64,000 nt of DNA from CBFHND01 sp965657085 (lineage in GTDB: Bacteria; Pseudomonadota; Alphaproteobacteria; Rhodobacterales; Rhodobacteraceae). Location of the stretch: NCBI GenBank assembly GCA_965657085.1, contig CBFHND010000015.1, positions 8,561 to 72,560 of the forward strand, read 5' to 3'. Under the pieces are notes generated by a model that saw only the letters and a program-made list of their open reading frames with translations, was not told the DNA's origin and made no database searches. The position numbers and the translations under genes are program-made. Of this stretch, positions 40,547 through 49,132 are shown piece after piece (position 1 is the first letter of the stretch; every line of letters begins with the position of its first letter).

Positions 40547-41743
40547 TCAGGCGGTGTCATCATCCGCGTCGCCCAGCATTTGCAACACTTCTTCGGTGTC
40601 TTGCCCGAAACGCGGGGGGGCATGCCGGTAGGTCACCGGCGTGCGCGACAGTTTGAGGGGATTCGCCAAAAGCCGCACCGCACCGCCTGCAACATCCGCG
40701 CAGGGTACGGGGACCACGGTGCCACGTGCCTGCGCCTGGTCCGAACCCAACGCTTCGGCCACATCGTGGATGGGTCCGACCGGCACTTTCACCGATTGCA
40801 GGCGTGCCATCACGTCGGCACGGGTCAGCGCGGCCAGAGCGGGTTTGATCAGTGGCATCAGCGCCTCGCGGTGCTCGATCCGGCCCAGGTTTGTCACAAA
40901 ACGCGCATCTGCAGCCACGTCCGAAAGGCCCAGAACGTCGCAGAACCGCACAAACTGCGCATCGTTGCCAACGGCGATCAGCACGTGGCCATCGCTGCAG
41001 GCAAAGGCGTCATAAGGCACAATGTTGGGATGGGCGTTGCCCCGGCGCTCCGGCACCTTGCCGCTGGTCAGGAAATTGCAGCCTTCGTTGATCAGCCACG
41101 CCATTTGTGCATCCACGAGGCTCAGGTCGATATGCTGGCCCTCGCCTGTCTGATCGCGGTGACGCAGGGCGGCGAGGATGCCGATTGTGGCGTACATGCC
41201 GCACATCACGTCTGCGATGCCCACGCCCACCTTCATCGGCGCGCCCTCGGGGTCGCCGGTCAGTGACATGATCCCGCCATAGCCCTGCGCCATCAGGTCG
41301 TATCCCGGCTGGTCGCGGTTGGGGCCGTATTGGCCAAAGCCGCTGATCGAGCAGTAGACAAGCGATGGGTGCGCCTTGAGCAGGCTGGCATGATCCAGAC
41401 CGTATTTTTCCAACCCGCCGGGTTTGTAATTCTCGATCACGATATCGGCGCGTGCAGCCAATGCCTTGATCGTGGCCTGACCTTCGGCGCTGGCAAGGTC
41501 CACGGCGATGGATTTCTTGTTGCGGTTGGCGGACATGAAATAGGCGCTGAGATCCGAGGCGCTGCCATCGGGGTTGCGCGCATAGTTCGGCCCCCAGCCG
41601 CGGGTGTCGTCCCCGCCGGTTTTGGGGTTTTCCACCTTGATCACGGTGGCGCCGAAATCGCCCAGCAATTGCGTGGCTGTGGGACCCGCGAGGATGCGGC
41701 TGAGGTCGAGTACGAAGATGCCGTCGAGCGCGCCTTGGGTCAT
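40547..41743 (-). CDS. Family III CoA-transferase (CaiB/BaiF)
   Basis: The 398-residue protein has the family start ALDGIFVLDLSRILAGPTATQLLGDFGA with KVENP, the catalytic aspartate in GVGIADVMCGMYA (near residue 174) and GEGQHIDLSLVDAQ. Family III enzymes move CoA between carboxylic acids (formyl-CoA:oxalate, carnitine, succinyl-CoA types). The upstream neighbour is a TPP-dependent enzyme, recalling the oxalate Frc-Oxc pairing, but the TPP enzyme is not an obvious oxalyl-CoA decarboxylase. The substrate is therefore open. Confidence 0.88.
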   Translation of the reverse strand: MTQGALDGIFVLDLSRILAGPTATQLLGDFGATVIKVENPKTGGDDTRGWGPNYARNPDGSASDLSAYFMSANRNKKSIAVDLASAEGQATIKALAARADIVIENYKPGGLEKYGLDHASLLKAHPSLVYCSISGFGQYGPNRDQPGYDLMAQGYGGIMSLTGDPEGAPMKVGVGIADVMCGMYATIGILAALRHRDQTGEGQHIDLSLVDAQMAWLINEGCNFLTSGKVPERRGNAHPNIVPYDAFACSDGHVLIAVGNDAQFVRFCDVLGLSDVAADARFVTNLGRIEHREALMPLIKPALAALTRADVMARLQSVKVPVGPIHDVAEALGSDQAQARGTVVPVPCADVAGGAVRLLANPLKLSRTPVTYRHAPPRFGQDTEEVLQMLGDADDDTA

Positions 41744-41789
41744 CGGGCGTTGCCTCCTTCAGCCTGTTGTTTGCAATCCAGCCCGCGCG

Positions 41790-41808
41790 GCGCATGCCAC
41801 GCATGCGC
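41790..41808. repeat. Hairpin between the TPP-enzyme and CoA-transferase genes
   Basis: GCGCATGC (41790-41797) and GCATGCGC (41801-41808) form a perfect 8-bp stem with a 3-base loop. It lies 18 bases beyond the stop codon of the TPP-enzyme gene, in the 82-bp gap before the CoA-transferase start. No U-run follows. Confidence 0.4.
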
Positions 41809-41825
41809 TGTGACGTCGGTTTGCA

Positions 41826-43436
41826 TCAAATCCGCCCATCATAGGCACCGCGGTCGATATGCGCGGCGATCACCGTGAAGGTGTCCGCGGCCTGCGCCGC
41901 CTTCAAGGCTGCGCGCAAAGCGTCCCGGTCACGCACGTCCACGCCCGCGCCGCCAAAGGCACGCCCCATGGCCGCATAGTCATGCGTTGCGAAATCCACA
42001 CCCCGGTTGCCCATTTGCCGCTGCCGCTGTTTCAACTCGATCAAAGCCAGGGACGCATCTACAAAAACCACGAAGATGCAAGCGAGGCCCAGCTCGGACG
42101 CCGTTGCCAACTCGCCCGCGATCATCAGGAACCCTGCATCGCCGGAAAAACTCACCACGGTGCGCTCCGGATCGACCAGCTTGGCCCCGATTGCCAAGGG
42201 CAATGCGCAGCCCATGGTGCACAGCGCGCTGGATTGCATCAGCCCGCGCGGTTCTGAACAACGCCACATTTGCGACAGCAGGATGCGATGCGCACCGCTG
42301 TCAGCGGTGGCCAGCGTATCGCGGGGCAGTTGCGCACGACACTCCGCGATCACGGCTCCCGGCCCCCACGTTTCGTCCGAGGGAAAGGCCGTGGCCAGCG
42401 CCGCCTTGGCCTGCGCGATCTCGCCCCCGGTCCAGACGTCCCGCGCCGTGACGACATCCTGCAACGCGTGCAGGGTCGCGGGCACGGAGCCGACGATGTT
42501 GAGCGTGGATTGATGCATGTAGTGATGGTTGGGCACCGCCGTGATGTCGATCACGCGCTGGGTGTCTGCATCCCAGACATCGCGCCACCCCGGGCGCATT
42601 TCAATCGGGTCATAGCCTGCGCAGAGGATCACATCGGCGCTTTGCACCAGCGGCACCAGCGTCCGGTCCGCAAGTGGCGAAAGCCCCGCGCCGCCAAGGG
42701 CGAGGGGATCGTCTTCGGGGATCATCCCCTTGGCCTTGTAGGTCGTGATGACGGGAATGCCCAAGGCGCGGGCAAAGCCTGCGATGTCGGCCCCTTCGTT
42801 CATTGCATCTACGCCGACGATCATCACCGGGCGCTGCGCGGCGTTCAGCCAACCTGCCGCCTCTTGCAGAACCTCCGGGGCGGGCACCACCTGCGCCGCA
42901 GGCGCGCGAGGGGCAGGGGCGGTAGACGGCACTTGCGCGTCGGCCACGCCAATCGGCACGTCAACGAACACCGGGCCGGGCCGCCCTTCGAGCGCGATGC
43001 CCATCGCTTTGTCCGCGATCACGTGTGCGGCCCCTGTGTTCAGGGTGAACACCGCCTTGGTGATCTCGCGGAAGACCTGTGGCTGGTCCAGCACCTGATG
43101 GGTGTAGGTCTGGGCCTCATCCGCATCGACGGCCCCGGCCAGAACGATCAGTGGCACGCGGTCCTGATGCGCATTGGCGATGGAATTCACACCGTTCAGC
43201 ACACCGGGCCCCACCGTTGCCACCAATATTCCCGGCGCGCCGGTGCGGTGCCACGCGGCCTCGGCCATGAACCCGGCGGCATTTTCGTGTCTGCACAAGG
43301 TAAAGGTGATGCCTGCGGCCTCCAGCGCATCCACAAGCGTCAGAACCTCGCCCCCCGGCATGCCAAAGGCGTGGCGGCATCCCGCCGCATAAAGCCGTCG
43401 CGCCACCGCGTCCGCTGCCCTGATCGTTGTTGTCAT
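41826..43436 (-). CDS. Thiamine-pyrophosphate-dependent enzyme, acetolactate-synthase-like
   Basis: The start MTTTIRAADAVARRL at 43436 has an AAGGATGAGGAC ribosome region and gives 536 residues. The three-domain TPP-enzyme fold is clear: catalytic glutamate in CRHENAAGFMAEA (residue about 49), a central FAD-like domain (near 200-330) and the TPP domain. The TPP/Mg motif is unusual: SGDAGF where GDG is standard, and VDASLALIEL where an Asn normally follows about 26 residues later. It is therefore not a normal acetolactate synthase. It probably works with the CoA-transferase gene downstream, on an unknown acid. Confidence 0.8.
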   Translation of the reverse strand: MTTTIRAADAVARRLYAAGCRHAFGMPGGEVLTLVDALEAAGITFTLCRHENAAGFMAEAAWHRTGAPGILVATVGPGVLNGVNSIANAHQDRVPLIVLAGAVDADEAQTYTHQVLDQPQVFREITKAVFTLNTGAAHVIADKAMGIALEGRPGPVFVDVPIGVADAQVPSTAPAPRAPAAQVVPAPEVLQEAAGWLNAAQRPVMIVGVDAMNEGADIAGFARALGIPVITTYKAKGMIPEDDPLALGGAGLSPLADRTLVPLVQSADVILCAGYDPIEMRPGWRDVWDADTQRVIDITAVPNHHYMHQSTLNIVGSVPATLHALQDVVTARDVWTGGEIAQAKAALATAFPSDETWGPGAVIAECRAQLPRDTLATADSGAHRILLSQMWRCSEPRGLMQSSALCTMGCALPLAIGAKLVDPERTVVSFSGDAGFLMIAGELATASELGLACIFVVFVDASLALIELKQRQRQMGNRGVDFATHDYAAMGRAFGGAGVDVRDRDALRAALKAAQAADTFTVIAAHIDRGAYDGRI

Positions 43437-43524
43437 ATTGTCCTCATCCTTGGTTGCGCGCGACCCTGCCGTAGGGCCGTTCGGGGTGCAACTCACCATT
43501 GCGCCAGAGATGTTGCAAAATCGC

Positions 43525-43555
43525 TTGACGCTTCCAGCGTTGGGAGCCCTTGTGC
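43525..43555 (+). promoter_or_regulatory. CueR-type operator/promoter before the copA pseudogene
   Basis: A -35 element TTGACG (43525-43530) is followed by the dyad GCTTCCA-GCGT-TGGGAGC (43530-43547), and a 19-bp spacer would place the -10 near 43550, as in MerR/CueR-activated copper promoters. The -10 (TTGTGC) looks degraded. It precedes the broken copA by 8 bases and would be recognised by the CueR-like protein at 44672. Confidence 0.55.
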
Positions 43556-43562
43556 GGTTTCC

Positions 43563-44759
43563 ATGATCTTACATTTCCAAATCGATGGCCCGAACTGTGA
43601 ATCCTGTGTCGCGCGGGCGGGAAATTGCGCTGACCACGATCCCCGGCGCGCAGGACGTGGGTGTCAACCTTGTCCAGGCGGCGGGGCAGGTCGAGGGTGA
43701 CGATTCCGTCAGGCCACACGGCCCATGCAGACCAGCCGCATGGCACAGATGCTGCTTACCGCCTTGGTTCTGGCCAGGCCGGGTGCTGCATTTGCAAACG
43801 CGGTGTGCCGGGATCGGTTCGCCAGTGATCATCGCCTCGTCCATGTGGCTGGTGCCTGCTGGGTCCTCGTGGCGGCATTGGCCACTTTCGCGGTCTGGAT
43901 GGTGTTCGGGCCGGGGCTTGCTGCGGCGTTGGTTGCTGCGGTTTCGGTGCTGATCATCGCGTGCCCTTGCGCCAGGGGGTTGGCGACGCCGGTGTCGATC
44001 ATGGTCGGCACCGGGCGGGCGGCCGAGCTTGGCGTGTTGTTCCGCGCAGGCGATGCGTTGCAGGGGCTGCAATCAGTGAAGGTGATTGCCTTTGACAAGA
44101 CCGGAACGCTGACACGGGGAACACCGACGCTGACACGGATCATCGCCGCAGAAAGTATCGCAAAATTGCAGGCGCAGGGGATCGCCGTGGCCATGATTAC
44201 TGGCGACGTGGCCGCAACGGCCAGCCATGTGGCCCGCGCGCTGGACATTGATCATGTGACCGCGGGCGTGCCGCCGGGGGGCAAGGTCGAGGCCATTCAC
44301 GCCCTGCGCAAGGACCATGGCGCTATCGCGTTCGTGGGCGACGGGATCAATGATGCCCCGGCGCTGACCGCTGCCGATGTGGGGCTGGCGGTGGCAAAAG
44401 CCTCGGACAGTGCGATGGATGCGGCGGATATGGTGTTGATGTCTGACCACACCGATGCCGATCTGCGCGCCCGCAGGATCAGTGCGGCCACCCTGCGCAA
44501 TATCCGGCAGAACCTTGTCTGGGCCTTTGGATACAACGTCGCCCTGATCCCGGTGGCCGCGGGGCTTTTGGTGCCTTTCGGGGGTCCGCAGCTGTCGCCG
44601 TCCCTTGCGGCAGGGGCCATGGCGCCAAGCTCGGTTTTTGTGGTGACCAATGCGCTGCGGTTGCGTAACGCGTGGGCAGGCGCACGAACATCTCGCAGGT
44701 CGCAACCGTGTCCGGCCTGCCGGCCAGGACCATCCGGTATTACGAGGACATTGGCCTGA
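43563..44759 (+). pseudogene. copA: Decayed copper-exporting P-type ATPase (copA remnant)
   Basis: The remnant starts MILHFQIDGPNCESCVARA (N-terminal heavy-metal domain with CxxC), shifts frame near 43618-43620 into EIALTTIPGAQDVGVNLVQ, then lacks about 300 residues (first four helices and actuator domain). It resumes in frame near 43725 with the sixth-helix region LIIACPCARGLATPVSIMVG and the DKTGTLT phosphorylation motif. The nucleotide-binding domain (about 110 residues) is also deleted between TLTRI and AAESIAKLQAQG. The GDGINDAPAL hinge and last two helices remain. Without these parts it cannot transport copper. The final frame runs over the cueR-like start. Confidence 0.85.
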
Positions 44760-45094
44760 TCCGCCCGGATCGTCACAGCAACGGCTACCGCGACTATTCC
44801 GACAACGATGTACACAAGCTGCAGTTCCTCGCCTCGGCCCGTGCGCTTGGCTTTTCCATCGATGATTGCCGGTCGTCGCTGGCGCTCTGGGAAGATCGTG
44901 ACCGGGCCAGCGCCGATGTGCGCCGGATCGCGCGCGCGCATCTCGACGAAATCGGCACCAATCTGTCAGAGCTTCAGGCGATGCGTCAGACGTTGGCGCA
45001 TCTGGTGGACTGCTGCGCAGGCGATGCGCCCCCCGATTGTCCGATCCTCGATGGCCTGGCCGATTTCACAGCGCCCGGCACCAAGGGATCCTGA
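44672..45094 (+). CDS. CueR-like MerR-family copper regulator
   Basis: With the GTG start at 44672 the protein has 140 residues. The MerR DNA-binding helices (NISQVATVSGLPARTIRYYEDIGLIRP, then NGYRDY) and the long dimerisation helix are followed by the metal loop DCCAGDAPPDCPIL. C115 and C123 have the C-x7-C spacing of the CueR copper-binding pair (C112, C120 in E. coli). The gene is intact although the adjacent copA is dead, so it must have other targets or be a relic. No strong ribosome site is seen; it may rely on upstream translation. Confidence 0.85.
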   Translation: MGRRTNISQVATVSGLPARTIRYYEDIGLIRPDRHSNGYRDYSDNDVHKLQFLASARALGFSIDDCRSSLALWEDRDRASADVRRIARAHLDEIGTNLSELQAMRQTLAHLVDCCAGDAPPDCPILDGLADFTAPGTKGS

Positions 45095-45139
45095 GCCGCA
45101 GAACCTTTCACGCTTTGATGGTCAGGCGCAGGAAAGATC

Positions 45140-45718
45140 CTACCGACGTCGGTCGCGGCGTGCGCTCATGGGCTGAAAGGCCACGCCCACATGGGCCTCG
45201 CAATAGGGTTTGCCGGTCTGCACGGGCAAACCGCAGAACCAGAAATCATCGGTCGCCGGATCGCCCACGGGCCATTTGCAGGTCCGTTCGGTCAACTCCA
45301 TCAGCGACAGCCTCTTGGCCTTCTTCTCGATCTCGCTGACCTTGGCCAAGGCCTCGGGGCTGATTTCATTGGCGCTGGGCTGTGGCGGCAGGGGTTGGCC
45401 CGCCGGAATGATCTGTTTGCGTGCGGGGATCGGCGCGGGGCGCGTTTCGGCTGCAGGCTCTGCGGCCTTGGCTGCCGCAGGCTCGGGCGTTTTGCGCGGG
45501 GCCTTGGGCTTGGCCTCGGCCTTGGGGGCGGCTTTGGCCTTGCTGTCGGCCTTGGCCGTGCCACCGCCGCCTGCGCGGTTGGACAGGCCCAACCGATGCA
45601 CTTTGCCGATAACCGCGTTGCGGGTCACACCGCCCAATTCCTTGGCGATCTGGCTGGCCGACTGGCCCTCGCCCCACATCTTTTTCAACAATTCAACGCG
45701 GTCGTCTGTCCAGGACAT
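45140..45718 (-). CDS. gcrA: Cell-cycle regulator GcrA
   Basis: The 192-residue protein starts with the GcrA helix-turn-helix MSWTDDRVELLKKMWGEGQS, ASQIAKELGGVTRNAVIGKVHRLGL, has a low-complexity Ala/Lys/Pro linker (about 55-120) and ends with the conserved C-terminal region LTERTCKWPVGDP and FWFCGLPVQTGKPYCEAH that contacts RNA polymerase sigma-70. GcrA activates promoters with CcrM-methylated GANTC sites. The gene is preceded by a hairpin with a U-run only 15 bases upstream of the start codon. Confidence 0.95.
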   Translation of the reverse strand: MSWTDDRVELLKKMWGEGQSASQIAKELGGVTRNAVIGKVHRLGLSNRAGGGGTAKADSKAKAAPKAEAKPKAPRKTPEPAAAKAAEPAAETRPAPIPARKQIIPAGQPLPPQPSANEISPEALAKVSEIEKKAKRLSLMELTERTCKWPVGDPATDDFWFCGLPVQTGKPYCEAHVGVAFQPMSARRDRRR

Positions 45719-45731
45719 GCAGGCTTCCTAC

Positions 45732-45759
45732 CTAAAAAGCGGCCCTTCAAAGGCCGCTT
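45732..45759 (-). terminator. Terminator/attenuator between the DMT gene and gcrA
   Basis: On the minus strand AAGCGGCC (45759-45752) pairs with GGCCGCTT (45744-45737) over a 7-base loop and runs into TTTTT (45738-45734). It terminates the DMT-transporter transcript, but it lies 15 bases before the gcrA ATG, so any gcrA promoter in the 95-bp gap upstream of the hairpin would have to read through it. Confidence 0.7.
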
Positions 45760-45813
45760 GTGTGTCGGGTCATGGTGTATCTCAGCGCCCTATTCTAATC
45801 ACTCAGGTCCAAG

Positions 45814-46725
45814 TTACAAGGCATCAGCGTCCGGGCTCGGCACATTGCGCGGCACCCGCGTCTCGCGCAGGGCCAGCAGCACGGCACCGGCCACGATGAT
45901 CCCCGCGCCGATCCATGTCACGCTGTCCGGCACCACGCCAAAGAACAGCCGGTCATAAAGTGCGGCGAATATAAGGGTCAGATAGCTGAACGGGGCGACA
46001 AAGCTGGCATCCGCCCGCGCCATGCCATTGACGAAACAGGTCTGCGCCAGCGCCATACACACCCCCAGCGTCGCCATGATTGCCCATTGCGCAAGCGTGG
46101 GTGCCTGCCAGACCCACAGCACGGCGACCGTGGCGATGCAAAGCCCGATGCCGTTGTTGATCAGCAGGATCTGGAATGGCCCTTCGCGCCCCGCCAACCG
46201 CTTGATGAAGATCAACTCAAGCCCCATCACCATCGCCGCCCCCAGCGCCAGCAACGCGGCGGGCTGAAAGCTGCCGGGCGTGGGGCGCAACAGGATACTG
46301 GCCCCGATCAGCGCAATGACCGCCGCGCTCCAGCGCACGCGGCCCACGCGTTCCCCCAGCAGAGGGATCGCCAGCATCATGCCGAACACCGGGTTGAGAA
46401 AGGTGATGGCCGTGGCATCGGCCAGCGGGATAAAGGCCACCGATGCGAACATCAGGGTCACGCCCATCCACCCGGCACTTGTGCGCGCCACGTGCAGCCG
46501 CCAGTGCACCCGTGTCAGCGTCGGGCGCACCACGGCAAAGGCGGTGCTGATCGCGGCAAAAGCAAAGAGAAAACGCGCGTGGCTGATCTGCAAGGGATGC
46601 ACGGCCGGGCCGAACTGATCTGATCCCAGAGCCTTGGCGCACAGCATCGTCACCGCGATGAACGCGGTGGCCAGCGCAATGAGGGCGGCGGCAAGGGCCG
46701 GGTTGTGGGCGCGCGCGACAAACAT
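45814..46725 (-). CDS. DMT-superfamily (EamA) transporter
   Basis: The start MFVARAHNPALAAALIALAT at 46725 gives 303 residues and ten membrane helices in two EamA repeats, the classical length; longer upstream readings add only a non-homologous soluble leader. Typical segments include ARTSAGWMGVTLMFASVAFIPLADATAITFLNPVF and the second-repeat PFSYLTLIFAALYDRLFFG. Members export amino acids, nucleobases or other small metabolites; the substrate is unknown. It is followed by a terminator. Confidence 0.87.
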   Translation of the reverse strand: MFVARAHNPALAAALIALATAFIAVTMLCAKALGSDQFGPAVHPLQISHARFLFAFAAISTAFAVVRPTLTRVHWRLHVARTSAGWMGVTLMFASVAFIPLADATAITFLNPVFGMMLAIPLLGERVGRVRWSAAVIALIGASILLRPTPGSFQPAALLALGAAMVMGLELIFIKRLAGREGPFQILLINNGIGLCIATVAVLWVWQAPTLAQWAIMATLGVCMALAQTCFVNGMARADASFVAPFSYLTLIFAALYDRLFFGVVPDSVTWIGAGIIVAGAVLLALRETRVPRNVPSPDADAL

Positions 46726-46983
46726 GGCGGTCTTGTGCGCCTGCCCGGGGCGGCGAACAAGCCACAAAACGCACTGGTCAAGCCGCGCGAACTGGTCTAG
46801 AGCGACACCCATGACGGCACTGGCACATAACGCAACGATCCGACGACGCACCTTCGCGTAACGTCCCGCTTTTGCCTGTCCGCGCCCCGCATGGCGCACC
46901 CATCTTTCCAAATCTGTTGACCCCGCCGCGCGCCTGTTGCACCAAAGTGCTTTCCGGCCAAGGCCACTTCAAAGGATGATCCG

Positions 46984-48162
46984 ATGATCTCTTCCGTTTT
47001 GCCGACCTATTCACGTGCTCCCCTGACGTTTCTGAAGGGCGAGGGCACATGGCTGATCGAGCAAGACGGATCGCGATACCTTGATCTGGGCGCGGGCATC
47101 GCTGTCAACGCACTGGGCCATGCGCACCCGGCGCTGGTCGAGGCATTGACCGAACAGGCACAGGCGCTTTGGCATACCTCGAACCTTTACCAGATCCCGC
47201 AGCAACAGGCGCTGGCCGACAAGCTGGTGGATGCAACCTTTGCCGATACGGTCTTTTTCACCAATTCTGGCACCGAAGCCTGTGAACTGGCGGTGAAAAT
47301 GGCGCGGAAGTATTTCCACGACAAAGGGCAGCCGGAGCGCACCGACATCATCACCTTTTCGGGCTCATTCCATGGCCGGTCCTCGGCGGGCATCGCCGCG
47401 GCGGGGTCGGAAAAGATGACCAAGGGGTTTGGTCCGCTGTTGCCGGGGTTCGTGCACTTGGAATTCGGCGACCACGATGCGCTGACTGCCGCCATCACCG
47501 ATACCACCGCCGCCATCCTGATCGAACCGGTGCAGGGCGAGGGTGGTATTCGCCCGGTGCCGGATCAGTGCCTCAAGGGCCTGCGCGATCTGTGCGACGA
47601 ACGCGGTCTGCTTTTGATCTTTGACGAGGTGCAGTGCGGTGTGGGCCGAACCGGCAAGCTCTTTGCGCACGAGTGGGCGGGGATCACCCCCGACATCATG
47701 ATGGTGGCCAAGGGCATCGGCGGCGGCTTTCCCCTTGGGGCGGTTCTGGCCACCGAAGACGCGGCCTCCGGCATGACGGCAGGCACCCACGGATCGACCT
47801 ATGGTGGCAACCCGCTGGGCTGTGCGGTGGGCTGCAAGGTTCTGGACACAATCGACACGCCCGACTTTCTGGCCGAGGTGAACCGCAAGGCGGGGTTGAT
47901 GCGCCAGAAGCTCGAAGGGTTGGTGGCCGCGCACCCGGACGTGTTCGAAGGCGTGCGCGGATCGGGGCTGATGCTGGGGCTGATCTGCAAAGCGGTCAAC
48001 ACGGACGTGGTCAACGCAGGCTATGCGCAGCACGTGATCACCGTGCCTGCCGCCGACAACGTGGTGCGCCTTTTGCCGCCGCTCACGATCTCGGACGATG
48101 AAATCGCCGCGGCACTGGACAAGCTCGACGCTGCGGCAGCGTCCCTGACGACGGCCAACTGA
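46984..48162 (+). CDS. argD: Acetylornithine/succinyldiaminopimelate aminotransferase ArgD
   Basis: This 392-residue class III PLP aminotransferase has the fold-type I markers FTNSGTEACELAVKMARKY, FSGSFHGRSSAGIAA, FDEVQCGVGRTGKLF and the PLP lysine in MMVAKGIGGGFPLG (K243). It converts N-acetylglutamate semialdehyde to N-acetylornithine in arginine synthesis and probably also serves lysine synthesis. The downstream argF, 64 bases away, confirms the pathway. A GGATGATCCG region precedes the ATG. The 258-bp gap before it holds no gene; I see no clear operator. Confidence 0.93.
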   Translation: MISSVLPTYSRAPLTFLKGEGTWLIEQDGSRYLDLGAGIAVNALGHAHPALVEALTEQAQALWHTSNLYQIPQQQALADKLVDATFADTVFFTNSGTEACELAVKMARKYFHDKGQPERTDIITFSGSFHGRSSAGIAAAGSEKMTKGFGPLLPGFVHLEFGDHDALTAAITDTTAAILIEPVQGEGGIRPVPDQCLKGLRDLCDERGLLLIFDEVQCGVGRTGKLFAHEWAGITPDIMMVAKGIGGGFPLGAVLATEDAASGMTAGTHGSTYGGNPLGCAVGCKVLDTIDTPDFLAEVNRKAGLMRQKLEGLVAAHPDVFEGVRGSGLMLGLICKAVNTDVVNAGYAQHVITVPAADNVVRLLPPLTISDDEIAAALDKLDAAAASLTTAN

Positions 48163-48226
48163 ACCTGTTCTACGGGCGTCTGGGAGGCTGAAAACCCCCG
48201 GCGCGCCCTCTCGAAAGTATTATGAC

Positions 48227-49132
48227 ATGAAACACTTCCTCGATATTCACACCACTGATCCCACAGACCTGCGCCAGATTATCGACAGTGCACGCAGCAT
48301 CAAGGACGCGCGCGCGGGCCGCCCCAAAGGCACGCCAGACGACGATCAACCGCTGGCCGGGCACATGGTCGCGCTGATTTTCGAAAAGCCCTCGACCCGT
48401 ACAAGGGTCAGCTTTGACGTGGGCGTGCGCCAGATGGGCGGGCAGACCATGGTGCTGTCGGGTGCCGATATGCAGCTGGGCCACGGTGAAACCATCGCCG
48501 ACACCGCGCGCGTCCTGTCGCGCTATGTCGATCTGATCATGATCCGCACGTTCGAGGAAGCGACCCTGCTGGAAATGGCTGAACACGCCACCGTGCCGGT
48601 GATCAATGGGCTGACCAACCGAACGCATCCCTGCCAGATCATGGCCGACGTCATGACCTTCGAGGAACACAACGGTCCGATCAAGGGGCGCAAGGTGGTG
48701 TGGTCGGGTGACGGCAACAACGTCTTTGCCTCCTTCGCCCATGCGGCCAAGCAGTTCGAGTTCGATCTCACTTTCACCGGACCCGAACCGCTTGATCCCG
48801 AACGCGCGCTGGATGGGCTTTACACCACCGAACGCAATCCCGACATCGCGGTGCAGGGGGCTGATCTTGTGGTGACCGACACATGGGTCAGCATGCATGA
48901 TCCGCAATCGGCGCGTGAACGGCGCCACAACCAGCTGCGCGGCTACCAGGTCAACCGCGACCTGATGGACAAGGCAAAGCCCGACGCGCTTTTCATGCAC
49001 TGCCTGCCCGCGCACCGCGATGACGAAGCGACGTCTGAGGTCATGGATGGCCCCAATTCGGTGATCTTCGACGAGGCGGAAAACCGGTTGCATGCGCAAA
49101 AGGCGATCATGCGCTGGTGTCTTGAGAAATGA
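48227..49132 (+). CDS. argF: Ornithine carbamoyltransferase ArgF
   Basis: The 301-residue enzyme makes citrulline from ornithine and carbamoyl phosphate. It has the carbamoyl-phosphate motif EKPSTRTRVSF (S56-T57-R58-T59-R60), the NGLTNRTHPCQIMAD motif, ornithine-binding DTWVSM and the catalytic MHCLPAHR. The pairing with argD fits a biosynthetic rather than arginine-deiminase role. The stop overlaps the start of the next gene by 4 bases, so at least three genes downstream are translationally linked. Confidence 0.94.
   Translation: MKHFLDIHTTDPTDLRQIIDSARSIKDARAGRPKGTPDDDQPLAGHMVALIFEKPSTRTRVSFDVGVRQMGGQTMVLSGADMQLGHGETIADTARVLSRYVDLIMIRTFEEATLLEMAEHATVPVINGLTNRTHPCQIMADVMTFEEHNGPIKGRKVVWSGDGNNVFASFAHAAKQFEFDLTFTGPEPLDPERALDGLYTTERNPDIAVQGADLVVTDTWVSMHDPQSARERRHNQLRGYQVNRDLMDKAKPDALFMHCLPAHRDDEATSEVMDGPNSVIFDEAENRLHAQKAIMRWCLEK

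Noticed and set aside
42270..43700. 476-codon plus-strand frame opposite the TPP enzyme
   Set aside because: Antisense shadow. Only its last part (from 43563) encodes the first residues of the copA remnant.
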